Part shown: piece after piece, positions 1 to 5,395 of the stretch
Position numbering within the stretch: the first letter of the stretch is position 1
Layout: each line of letters opens with the position of its first letter
DNA from: Gammaproteobacteria bacterium
GTDB taxonomy: Bacteria; Pseudomonadota; Gammaproteobacteria; UBA9214
Assembly: GCA_003454335.1 (NCBI GenBank)
Contig: DMKK01000103.1
Location: forward strand, 1-5,395
DNA length: 5,395 bases
Direction: 5' to 3'
Position numbers and translations under genes: made by a program
The notes under the pieces: generated by a model
What the model saw: only the letters and a program-made list of their open reading frames with translations
What the model was told of the DNA's origin: nothing
The model's database searches: none

Positions 1-264
1 CTGTTGCAACTGAAGTGTCATATTTACGGATTGAACGATTCACTGTCACGCCTGCAGGCAAAAGTCCTCGGACTGGTACCTGGAAAACCTTTCAGCATGG
101 ACAACTATTACGCGCTGCAACATGACAGCGTGTGTGCGGACAATGCATTACCGACACTCGGCATTACCCCCACACCGATTGCTGCCACGGTACCCGCCTA
201 TCTCGCTGGCCGGAATGCACGTGGCCATTATCAGGGATTTCGCCGGCAATCCCGGCGCGCCTAG
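1..264 (+). CDS. NDUFA9-like NAD(P)-binding protein (complex I NDUFA9 subunit family), C-terminal fragment
   Basis: This reading frame is open from the first base and ends at TAG 262-264, giving 87 visible residues. The start and the N-terminal Rossmann fold lie outside the window, so the window edge truncates it and it need not be a broken gene. The visible part carries features I associate with the C-terminus of bacterial NDUFA9-like atypical short-chain dehydrogenases: LQAKVLGLVPGKPFSMDNY, then a DSVC segment, LGITPTPI, and a basic tail rich in Arg (GFRRQSRRA). Bacterial relatives are usually described as NAD-dependent epimerase or NDUFA9-family proteins of uncertain substrate. The mitochondrial relative is an accessory subunit of complex I. 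The gene ends 37 nt before the cca start on the same strand, so the two may be cotranscribed. With only the tail visible, the family call rests on recalled similarity; the reading frame is much surer than the name. Confidence 0.7.
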   Translation: MLQLKCHIYGLNDSLSRLQAKVLGLVPGKPFSMDNYYALQHDSVCADNALPTLGITPTPIAATVPAYLAGRNARGHYQGFRRQSRRA

Positions 265-289
265 GTCCGACAGACTCCTGGACCACAGC

Positions 290-293
290 GGAG
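290..293 (+). promoter_or_regulatory. Ribosome binding site deciding the cca TTG start
   Basis: GGAG at 290-293 lies 8 nt upstream of the TTG at 302-304, which is good Shine-Dalgarno spacing. The TTG is followed at once by the conserved EIYLVGGAVRD sequence that begins Cca proteins. No ATG or GTG codon occurs in frame near this point, so the site supports the TTG as the true start. Confidence 0.65.
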
Positions 294-301
294 ACAGCAC
301 C

Positions 302-1468
302 TTGGAAATCTATCTGGTCGGTGGAGCGGTACGCGACAAGCTGCTGGGGCTCCCAATCACAGAACGTGACTGGGTCGTCGTCGGGACCACAGCGGATGCC
401 ATGCTGAAACTGGGGTATACGCCGGTGGGCAAGGATTTCCCGGTATTCCTGCACCCGCAGACCAAAGAGGAATATGCGCTGGCACGTACCGAGCGCAAAA
501 CCGGCCCCGGCTACACCGGTTTTGAGACCTGCGCGGGTCCCGGCATCACCCTGCAGGAAGATCTGTTGCGCCGGGACCTGACCATTAACGCCATGGCTGA
601 AACACCCGCCGGTGAACTGGTCGATCCCTATGGTGGCAGGAATGACCTGGACAACGGCACCCTGCGCCATGTCTCGCCCGCCTTCGCCGAAGATCCCGTG
701 CGCATACTGCGCGTCGCCCGTTTTGCCGCACGCTTCGCAAAACAGGGGTTTCATGTCGCCCATGCGACCAACACCCTGATGCGCACCATGGTGAACAACG
801 GCGAGGTCGAGCACCTGGTGCCGGAACGTGTCTGGGCAGAACTGGTCAAGGCACTGGCAACAGAGACGCCGGCGCAATTCTTCAAGGTGCTGGCAGCCTG
901 CGGCGCACTGGGCACGCTGTTTCCGGAATTCAAGTCACTGGCGCAGGACAGCATCACAGGTGAACATGGACTGGCCGCCATCGAACTTCCTGTCCTGCAG
1001 CAGGCCGTCACCCTGAGTGATGATATTACCGTGCGCTTCGCAGCGCTGGTCTGTGATATCGACAGGTTCACGGCCAACGGGTTTGACAACGACGGATTCA
1101 CAGCCCTGTGCGAACGACATCGTGTACCCAACGCCTGCCGTGACCTTGCCAGGATGGCATTGCAACAACGCGGCCAGGCACAGGCCGCTGACAGCCTGAG
1201 TGCTGCACAACTGCTGGACCTGTTAACAGCCCTTGACGCCTTCCGGCGGTCAGAGCGTCTCGATCAATTGCTGCTTGTCTGCGAAGCCGATGCGAGGGCA
1301 AGTCAACATGACTTCAGTGGAGCACAGCTGCAGCAGGCACTCGCTGCCGCCCGCTCAGTCCGTGCCAATGATCTAGCGCAACAGGGATTATCCGGCCAGG
1401 AAATCGGTGCGGCTTTGCAGCAAAAACGTATTGAGGCAATTGCTGCATCTCTGTCGCAGAACAGGTAA
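302..1468 (+). CDS. cca: CCA tRNA nucleotidyltransferase with a degenerate HD domain
   Basis: This class II enzyme adds or repairs the 3' CCA end of tRNAs from CTP and ATP, in the cytoplasm. The TTG start gives 388 residues, against about 412 in E. coli. The open frame extends up to 122, but that stretch is unlike Cca and overlaps the preceding gene. Visible motifs: the nucleotide-binding start LVGGAVRD (5-12); the metal-binding ERDW (21-24; E. coli has DRD, and Glu at the first position is common in relatives); FPVFLHPQT (46-54); the template motif RRDLTINAM (90-98); EDPVRILRVARFAARF (130-145); and PERVW (174-178). The C-terminal region aligns with the E. coli HD phosphohydrolase domain but has lost its key residues. 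The HD pair of LCHDLGKG reads CD (251-252), and the HHGHG segment is absent. Nucleotidyl transfer should be intact; 2'3'-cyclic phosphodiesterase and phosphatase activities are probably missing. Confidence 0.95.
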   Translation: MEIYLVGGAVRDKLLGLPITERDWVVVGTTADAMLKLGYTPVGKDFPVFLHPQTKEEYALARTERKTGPGYTGFETCAGPGITLQEDLLRRDLTINAMAETPAGELVDPYGGRNDLDNGTLRHVSPAFAEDPVRILRVARFAARFAKQGFHVAHATNTLMRTMVNNGEVEHLVPERVWAELVKALATETPAQFFKVLAACGALGTLFPEFKSLAQDSITGEHGLAAIELPVLQQAVTLSDDITVRFAALVCDIDRFTANGFDNDGFTALCERHRVPNACRDLARMALQQRGQAQAADSLSAAQLLDLLTALDAFRRSERLDQLLLVCEADARASQHDFSGAQLQQALAAARSVRANDLAQQGLSGQEIGAALQQKRIEAIAASLSQNR

Positions 1469-1500
1469 AGCAAAGGCCATCGGAAAGAAGCATTACGCTT

Positions 1501-1590
1501 GATGGGTGCGTCGCTGCGCTCCTTCACCCATCCTACGAAGATCTACGGTTTTTTGTAGGATGGGTGAAGGAGCGCAGCGACGCACCCATC
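1501..1590. repeat. Perfect 36-bp inverted repeat, REP doublet (REPIN-like), between convergent genes
   Basis: The left arm (1501-1536) and right arm (1555-1590) are exact reverse complements over 36 bp, separated by an 18-nt centre (1537-1554) that ends in six T. Each arm is also a small hairpin by itself: GATGGGTG at 1501-1508 pairs with CACCCATC at 1525-1532, and the same octamers recur at 1559-1566 and 1583-1590. The element is therefore two inverted copies of a short palindromic unit, the layout of REP doublets (BIMEs or REPINs) moved by RAYT transposases. It sits between the stop codons of cca and uppP, 32 and 34 nt away. No transposase gene or target duplication is visible. The full cruciform or RNA stem could stop or protect both convergent transcripts, but that role is inferred. 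Confidence 0.9.
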
Positions 1591-1624
1591 AGCCCGTAGG
1601 ATATGATGAATAGTTACAAAAATA

Positions 1625-2422
1625 CTAGACAAACAGCAACAGCAGGAACACGCCCAGTAACAGCCGATAGACCACAAACGGCAACATCCCGACCTGTTCG
1701 ATCAGGCGCATAAAGAAGTGAATACTCAGGTAGGCACTTACACCCGCGATCACCGTACCCAGCATAATCGCCCCCCAGTCAACCGGCTCTGCCTGCTGCA
1801 GCAATTGCAGCGATTCATAGCCACCCGCCATGAGTATCACCGGTACCGACAGCAGGAATGAAAACCGCGCCGCTGCGGACCGCGTCAGACCCAGTGCCAG
1901 TGCGGCCGTCATGGTAATGCCGGAGCGCGAGGTACCCGGAATCAATGCCAGCGCCTGTGCCAAACCAATCCACAGGGCATCGGTAGCTGTCAGCGTGTCT
2001 TCGGTACGGATCTTGCGACCACGCACATCGGACAGGCCCAGTAACAAACCGAAACCGATCGTCGCCGCCGCAATCACCAGCGGTGAGCGCAGATAGTCCT
2101 CGATGAGGTCGTGAAACAGCAGGCCGCATACCGCAACAGGTAGCGTCGAGAGCACTACCAGCCAGGCGAGCTGCGCATCGGGATTCAGTTGCCGCTTGAC
2201 GCAAGACTCTCCCCAGGCACACATCAGGCAAGCCACGTCATGACGAAAATAGGCAATCACCGCTGCCAGCGTCCCGACATGTACAGCCACATCAAAGGCC
2301 AGACCCTGATCGGCCCAGCCAAGCAGGCGTGGCAACAGGATCAGGTGGGCAGAACTCGATATAGGCAGAAATTCAGACAGGCCCTGCACCAGGGCCAGCA
2401 AGATTGCATGCAAATAATCCAT
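1625..2422 (-). CDS. uppP: Undecaprenyl-diphosphatase UppP (BacA family)
   Basis: This integral inner-membrane enzyme dephosphorylates undecaprenyl diphosphate to the monophosphate, recycling the lipid carrier for peptidoglycan and other envelope polymers; overexpression in relatives gives bacitracin resistance. The 265-residue length is typical. Both family signatures are present: the N-terminal QGLSEFLPISSSAHL (13-27), with Glu17 and His26 as expected active-site residues, and PGTSRSG (162-168), with the catalytic Arg166. The rest is strongly hydrophobic, with several membrane segments and a very hydrophobic C-terminal tail (LLLGVFLLLLFV). The ATG at 2420-2422 is followed immediately by the conserved N-terminus. 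No clear Shine-Dalgarno is seen upstream, where the DNA is AT-rich. It lies 43 nt downstream of the methyltransferase gene on the same strand and is probably the last gene of that operon. It converges on cca. Confidence 0.96.
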   Translation of the reverse strand: MDYLHAILLALVQGLSEFLPISSSAHLILLPRLLGWADQGLAFDVAVHVGTLAAVIAYFRHDVACLMCAWGESCVKRQLNPDAQLAWLVVLSTLPVAVCGLLFHDLIEDYLRSPLVIAAATIGFGLLLGLSDVRGRKIRTEDTLTATDALWIGLAQALALIPGTSRSGITMTAALALGLTRSAAARFSFLLSVPVILMAGGYESLQLLQQAEPVDWGAIMLGTVIAGVSAYLSIHFFMRLIEQVGMLPFVVYRLLLGVFLLLLFV

Positions 2423-2465
2423 AAATTATTTTTCTGTAAAATGTTTTTGTTTTGCAGGTCGTGAA

Positions 2466-3635
2466 TCAAAGGCGCTCGCGCTGATCCTGCAGTCGAAAAC
2501 CGGGGATCGGGATATCAAGCCCCCGCGTCAGACTGATACATTTGAACCGCTCGCCCATCTCACCCGGCAAAATGAGGGTCTTCGCCTGTTGCGCCGCTTG
2601 CATATAAGCCGTTGTATCCGTCGGGCCTGACTGCAGCAGGAAGTCCTCCAGGCCACAGTCCAGCAGAAAGTACGCCTGTGTTGTATAACCCGCCACGTCA
2701 AGATCGGCAGCAACAGCAGCTTCTGCAACCGCAGTAAAATTCACATGCGCCGTGATGTCCTGCAGGCCCGGCCATAATAACGGATCAGCATGTGCATACT
2801 GCCGATAATGGCACATTAAAGTACCGCTGCTGCGTTGCGGATGAAACAGTTCATGCTGCGGGTAACCGTAATCAATCAACAGGACAATTCCCTGATCCAG
2901 ACATTCGGCAACCGTTTGCAACCAGGGCTGCAAGGACGCATTAAATTCAGAAATATAGCCGGCACCCGGATTGCTGCCGCTGATGTTGTTTTCAATACGT
3001 ACTGTTACGTCACTGGTTTCGCCGGCCTGCAGCTGCCAGGCGAAGCCCTCTCCCTCACTGCGCACATGAAACAAGGCAGCCGCTTCACCGTCCCACTGGA
3101 AACGCTCGACAGCCATGGCGTCCAGCACCTCGTTGGCCAGCATAACACCACGAAAACCCGCATCGGGCAAGGCATCGATCCAGCTGACCCTGTCCAGCAG
3201 CTGTGGCAAATACCGGCCGATGGCTTCCTGTTGCCTCGCCTTGAGTTCGGCGCTGCGTTCCAGCACCAGATAGCGGTCAGGCAGGCAGTCCATGGACGCC
3301 AGTTCACCCAGCAGGTCAACCGCCAGTTGCCCGCTGCCGGCACCGAATTCGAGGATATCGCCACCACCCAGCGACTGCAGCACCGCACCACAGGAGCGCG
3401 CCAGGCAACGCCCGAACAGGGGTGATATTTCCGGCGCAGTGACAAAGTCGCCGCCCGCACCAAACTTGCGGCGACCGGCACTGTAATAGCCCAGACCCGG
3501 CGCATACAGACAGCGCTCCATGAATTCCGAGAACGGTATTGAACCACCCGCTGCTGCAATTTCGTGTTGGATAAGACTGGCAAGTTCTGCACTGAGCGCC
3601 AATTCATCCGCTGACGGCGCTGGAAGGTTATTCAT
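2466..3635 (-). CDS. Class I SAM-dependent methyltransferase, MidA/NDUFAF7 (DUF185) family
   Basis: This predicted soluble methyltransferase has 389 residues from the ATG at 3633-3635. An in-frame ATG at 3665 would add 10 residues; I prefer the inner start because relatives, as I recall them, begin near NLPAPSADELA. Neither start has a convincing Shine-Dalgarno. Features in order: the family N-terminus IPFSEFMERCLYAPGLGYY (33-51); GDFVTAPEISPLFG (62-75); SAM-binding motif I, LEFGAGSGQL (95-104); NEVLDAMAVERF (168-179); LLIDYGYP (252-259); and GLQDITAHVNF (290-300). All diagnostic motifs are present, so it should be active. The mitochondrial relative NDUFAF7 methylates an arginine of the complex I subunit NDUFS2; the bacterial substrate is not established. 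It lies between folK and uppP on the same strand, a placement that does not point to a folate role. Confidence 0.9.
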   Translation of the reverse strand: MNNLPAPSADELALSAELASLIQHEIAAAGGSIPFSEFMERCLYAPGLGYYSAGRRKFGAGGDFVTAPEISPLFGRCLARSCGAVLQSLGGGDILEFGAGSGQLAVDLLGELASMDCLPDRYLVLERSAELKARQQEAIGRYLPQLLDRVSWIDALPDAGFRGVMLANEVLDAMAVERFQWDGEAAALFHVRSEGEGFAWQLQAGETSDVTVRIENNISGSNPGAGYISEFNASLQPWLQTVAECLDQGIVLLIDYGYPQHELFHPQRSSGTLMCHYRQYAHADPLLWPGLQDITAHVNFTAVAEAAVAADLDVAGYTTQAYFLLDCGLEDFLLQSGPTDTTAYMQAAQQAKTLILPGEMGERFKCISLTRGLDIPIPGFRLQDQRERL

Positions 3636-3688
3636 GATATTTGCACGCACTAATTTGATTTCCATCCACGAATCGGAGAAGAACTACA

Positions 3689-3718
3689 GGTATAAGCTGT
3701 TGCCCGGTGCGCCTCCAA
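3689..3718 (-). promoter_or_regulatory. Possible weak promoter ahead of the methyltransferase gene
   Basis: On the minus strand, TTGGAG (3713-3718) is followed after 18 nt by TATACC (3689-3694). The first matches the sigma70 -35 consensus at 3 of 6 bases and the second matches the -10 at 4 of 6. The gap between folK and this gene is the largest in the minus-strand cluster, which makes an internal promoter plausible. The match itself is weak and could arise by chance. Confidence 0.2.
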
Positions 3719-3778
3719 AATTCACTGTGTCAGGGTTAAGTTCTTTTAGAAAGAAAGTACGGTTTTTATGGGCAGGCA

Positions 3779-4270
3779 CTAATTAGCAGACGGCCAGTCG
3801 ACCCGCGTCAGCACTTGCCGGCTGCCATCAAATGCTGCCCACATTTCTGCATAGCGTGTGCCGGTTACGGGATGCTGCACTGACCCGGCTATCTCTGCCA
3901 GTGGTGCCAGCACAAAGGCATAGCGGTCAATATCATCACGCGGCAACACCAGCTTGCCGTCGCTCATCACCAGGTCATCATACAGCAGCAGATCCAGGTC
4001 AAGGGTGCGCGCCGAAAGTTCGGCAGTGCGTAAACGACCCTGGTGATTTTCTATGGCATGCAGTCGGTCCTGAACGGCACGGGGCGCATCATCTGTGCGA
4101 AAACCGACCACCAGGTTATAAAACGGGCTACTGTCAAAACCAACCGCATCACTCTCGTAAACGGATGACTGCTCCAGCTTTCCGTAGTCTGCTGCCAGCG
4201 CCCGCAACGCCGCATCGATATTCTGCTCGCGATCAATGTTGCTGCCGATACTGACATAAACACGGGCCAT
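3779..4270 (-). CDS. folK: 2-amino-4-hydroxy-6-hydroxymethyldihydropteridine diphosphokinase (HPPK)
   Basis: HPPK transfers diphosphate from ATP to 6-hydroxymethyl-7,8-dihydropterin, the step after FolB and before dihydropteroate synthase in folate synthesis. It is cytoplasmic. The 163-residue length is typical. Motifs: the N-terminal VYVSIGSNI (4-12); SSPFYNLVV (47-55), corresponding to the pterin-binding region of E. coli HPPK; QGRLR (77-81); and the signature RTLDLDLLLYDD (88-99), with Asp91 and Asp93 as the expected magnesium ligands. The C-terminal YAFVLAPLAEIAG (117-129) is also characteristic. One departure is that the usual LPH segment reads LPR (109-111), so a histidine contacting ATP in E. 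coli is replaced by arginine. The ATG (4268-4270) is 6 nt after the folB stop, preceded by AAGG, which indicates translational coupling. Gene order and motifs agree well. Confidence 0.94.
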   Translation of the reverse strand: MARVYVSIGSNIDREQNIDAALRALAADYGKLEQSSVYESDAVGFDSSPFYNLVVGFRTDDAPRAVQDRLHAIENHQGRLRTAELSARTLDLDLLLYDDLVMSDGKLVLPRDDIDRYAFVLAPLAEIAGSVQHPVTGTRYAEMWAAFDGSRQVLTRVDWPSAN

Positions 4271-4276
4271 GCAGCC

Positions 4277-4633
4277 TTACCCCCGGCTTCCGCGTTCAAT
4301 AATGACACCCACATCACGGGAACCGCGTACCGCTCCCGGCTTGTGCACAGTCAGCTTCAGCCAGGGCACACTGAACTCTGACAGCACAATTCCCGCGATT
4401 TTTTCTGCCAGGGTTTCCACCAGCTGGTATTCGCTGTCTTCGACAAAGGCGATCAGGCGCTTCGCAACCGCCTTGTAGTTCAGCGTATCCTCAATGGCAT
4501 CAGTGACCGCGGATTTCTCAATATCCGCGCCCATTTCCAGATCCAGACTGATAGTCTGTTTGACCTTGCGCTCCCAGTCATAGATACCAATGATGGTCTC
4601 GATGCGCAGCTCATTTATAAAAACGATATCCAT
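4277..4633 (-). CDS. folB: Dihydroneopterin aldolase
   Basis: FolB cleaves 7,8-dihydroneopterin to 6-hydroxymethyl-7,8-dihydropterin and glycolaldehyde, supplying the substrate of FolK encoded next door; it is cytoplasmic and forms octamers in relatives. The 118-residue length is usual. It starts like E. coli FolB (MDIVFI). The active-site residues are in place: Glu21 in IGIYDWER (15-22), Tyr53 in LNYKAV (51-56), Glu73 in LVETLAEKIA (71-80), and Lys98 in HKPGAVRGSRDVGVIIER (97-114). The ATG at 4631-4633 has a modest AGGG upstream. It is the first gene of the minus-strand cluster and is divergent from plsY, an arrangement common in gammaproteobacteria. Nothing suggests damage. Confidence 0.96.
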   Translation of the reverse strand: MDIVFINELRIETIIGIYDWERKVKQTISLDLEMGADIEKSAVTDAIEDTLNYKAVAKRLIAFVEDSEYQLVETLAEKIAGIVLSEFSVPWLKLTVHKPGAVRGSRDVGVIIERGSRG

Positions 4634-4662
4634 AGACTGTGGCCCTGTTAACGTGCGCGCTC

Positions 4663-4691
4663 AATATAGAGCCTCACCGCGCTGTTGACCA
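4663..4691 (-). promoter_or_regulatory. Candidate sigma70 promoter for folB and the minus-strand cluster
   Basis: On the minus strand, TGGTCA (4686-4691, 4 of 6 to the -35 consensus) is followed after a 17-nt spacer by TATATT (4663-4668, 5 of 6 to the -10 consensus). Transcription would begin near 4656, leaving a leader of about 22 nt before the folB ATG. The position in a short divergent intergenic region supports it. It is a consensus match only. Confidence 0.4.
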
Positions 4692-4700
4692 GCACCGCAA

Positions 4701-4712
4701 TCAAGGCCTTGA
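4701..4712. promoter_or_regulatory. 12-bp perfect palindrome between folB and plsY, possible operator
   Basis: TCAAGGCCTTGA at 4701-4712 is its own reverse complement. It lies upstream of the candidate folB -35 box and about 34 nt before the plsY start. The motif TTGACC occurs twice here, at 4685-4690 and 4709-4714, the second overlapping the palindrome. A regulator binding here could affect both divergent genes, but no specific regulator is recognised and short palindromes occur by chance. Confidence 0.25.
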
Positions 4713-4745
4713 CCTGCGGGCAGTTAACGATTCCAATGGCTCACC

Positions 4746-5339
4746 ATGAATATTGATTATCTGCTGGTACCGGGTGGCTACCTGTTCGGTTCGGTTTCCA
4801 CCGCCATCATCGTTTGCAAACTCATGGGCCTGCCGGACCCGCGCACCGAGGGCTCGGGTAACCCGGGTGCGACCAATGTGGCACGCCTGGGCGGGAAAAA
4901 GGCAGCGGCACTGACGCTCGCCGGCGATATGCTGAAGGGCCTGATACCGGTATTGATCGCCCATGCAATACAGGCAGGTCCTGTCATTCTTGCCGCCACT
5001 GCACTGGCGGCCTTCCTGGGACACCTCTACCCGGTCTTTTTCGGTTTCCAGGGCGGCAAGGGGGTGGCCACGGCTCTGGGAGTGATCTATGGCCTGTATT
5101 GGCCGGTGGGCTTGCTGACCACAGCAATCTGGCTGGGCATGGCCGTGCTGTTCCGCTATTCCTCGCTCGCCGCACTCACTGCCATGCTGCTGGCGCCGCT
5201 CGGTTTTATGTGGCTGTGGCCGGAGCCGCCTGTCATTATAGCCATGGTGGTGATGACAGTGCTGCTGTACTGGCGTCACCGCAGCAACATTAGCAATCTG
5301 TTGAACGGCAAGGAAGGCAAGATAGGTTTCGGCAAATAA
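4746..5339 (+). CDS. plsY: Glycerol-3-phosphate acyltransferase PlsY (acyl-phosphate dependent)
   Basis: PlsY is an inner-membrane enzyme that transfers an acyl chain from acyl-phosphate (made by PlsX) to the sn-1 position of glycerol-3-phosphate, giving lysophosphatidate, the first step of phospholipid synthesis. The 197-residue length is typical. The three conserved cytoplasmic motifs are intact: SGNPGATNVAR (37-47) followed by GDMLKG (60-65); the glycine-rich GHLYPVFFGFQGGKGVAT (92-109); and HRSNISNLLNGKE (178-190). Hydrophobic segments alternate with these loops as expected for a multi-pass protein. The ATG at 4746 is the only plausible start, since an in-frame TAA lies at 4725-4727; no good Shine-Dalgarno precedes it. 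The gene is divergent from folB. The gene after it is outside the window; in E. coli tsaD lies beyond plsY. Confidence 0.96.
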   Translation: MNIDYLLVPGGYLFGSVSTAIIVCKLMGLPDPRTEGSGNPGATNVARLGGKKAAALTLAGDMLKGLIPVLIAHAIQAGPVILAATALAAFLGHLYPVFFGFQGGKGVATALGVIYGLYWPVGLLTTAIWLGMAVLFRYSSLAALTAMLLAPLGFMWLWPEPPVIIAMVVMTVLLYWRHRSNISNLLNGKEGKIGFGK

Positions 5340-5347
5340 AACAAGCT

Positions 5348-5395
5348 GTGGGAGCGGCGTCTCGCCACGATTCGCGCCGGGGACGACGCTCCCAC
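5348..5395. repeat. REP-like inverted repeat downstream of plsY, reaching the window edge
   Basis: The arms 5348-5361 (GTGGGAGCGGCGTC) and 5382-5395 (GACGACGCTCCCAC) are inverted repeats matching at 13 of 14 positions, around a 20-nt centre. The left arm runs into a smaller hairpin, GGCG (5356-5359) pairing with CGCC (5363-5366). The GTGGGAGCGGC start recalls REP elements widespread in Pseudomonas and other gammaproteobacteria. It differs from the 1501-1590 element. It begins 8 nt after the plsY stop, so it may protect or end that transcript. No T-run follows within the window, and the element may extend beyond it. Confidence 0.7.

Noticed and set aside
122..301. N-terminal extension of cca to the ATG at 122
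   Set aside because: The added 60 residues do not resemble Cca, overlap the upstream gene in another frame, and lie before a well-spaced GGAG plus TTG that begins the conserved protein.
164..877. 237-residue minus-strand open frame antisense to the upstream gene and cca
   Set aside because: It overlaps well-supported genes on the other strand, shows no recognisable domain, and is explained by codon bias leaving the opposite strand open.
1469..1624. CRISPR array, attachment site or insertion sequence in the cca-uppP gap
   Set aside because: There is one inverted pair only, with no regularly spaced direct repeats, no transposase and no flanking target duplication that I can see.
2835..3425. 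196-residue plus-strand open frame inside the methyltransferase gene
   Set aside because: It is a shadow of the intact methyltransferase on the opposite strand and has no family features.
3005..3607. 200-residue minus-strand open frame overlapping the methyltransferase in another frame
   Set aside because: Its low-complexity Arg, Ser, Trp and Cys-rich sequence is typical of a shifted reading frame, and the correct frame has all the expected motifs.
3741..3755. TTCTTT / AAAGAA 6-bp hairpin with 3-nt loop after folK as a terminator
   Set aside because: The stem is A/T-only and short with no clear T-run after it on the minus strand, so stability would be very low.
4701..5279. 192-residue minus-strand open frame antisense to plsY
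   Set aside because: It is rich in Gln, His and Arg without domain signatures and would also run through the folB-plsY promoter region.
1..5395. A new multi-gene defence, secretion or biosynthetic system
   Set aside because: Every gene of substance belongs to a known family, nearly all housekeeping, and no unexplained gene cluster remains.

Overview
The window reads as ordinary chromosomal housekeeping DNA from a gammaproteobacterium outside the enterics. It has moderately high GC and dense, intact genes. The protein sequences and the gene set cca / uppP / folB / plsY resemble the conserved gammaproteobacterial neighbourhood (in E. coli: cca, bacA, folB, plsY, then tsaD-rpsU). The additions here, a MidA-type methyltransferase, folK next to folB, and an NDUFA9-like gene before cca, suggest a Chromatiales-like or other early-branching lineage. 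That placement is inferred from remembered homologues, not from a search.

Layout: (1) Positions 1-264 (+) hold the C-terminal end of an NDUFA9-like short-chain dehydrogenase-fold protein, cut by the window edge. (2) Positions 302-1468 (+) hold cca, the tRNA CCA-adding enzyme, with a TTG start and a degenerate HD domain. (3) Positions 1469-1624 are a convergent intergenic region dominated by a perfect 36-bp inverted repeat around an 18-nt centre. Each arm is itself a hairpin, so the unit looks like a REP doublet (REPIN). (4) On the minus strand, reading from 4633 down to 1625, come folB, folK, a MidA/NDUFAF7-family methyltransferase and uppP. folB and folK are 6 nt apart; the methyltransferase follows after a gap of about 110-145 nt, and uppP after 43 nt. 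(5) Positions 4634-4745 are a short divergent promoter region with a 12-bp perfect palindrome. (6) Positions 4746-5339 (+) hold plsY. (7) Positions 5348-5395 hold a second, unrelated REP-like inverted repeat that reaches the window edge.

Functionally, folB and folK encode consecutive steps of tetrahydrofolate synthesis. uppP recycles the undecaprenyl carrier for peptidoglycan and other envelope polymers. plsY makes the first acylated glycerol phosphate of membrane lipid synthesis. cca matures tRNA 3' ends. The NDUFA9-like and MidA-like genes are both relatives of mitochondrial complex I proteins, a suggestive but unproven link.

I see no prophage, transposase, CRISPR array, defence system, tRNA or rRNA. 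I do not see a new multi-gene system. The items most worth a second look are the two REP-like repeats and the apparent loss of the HD active site in Cca.
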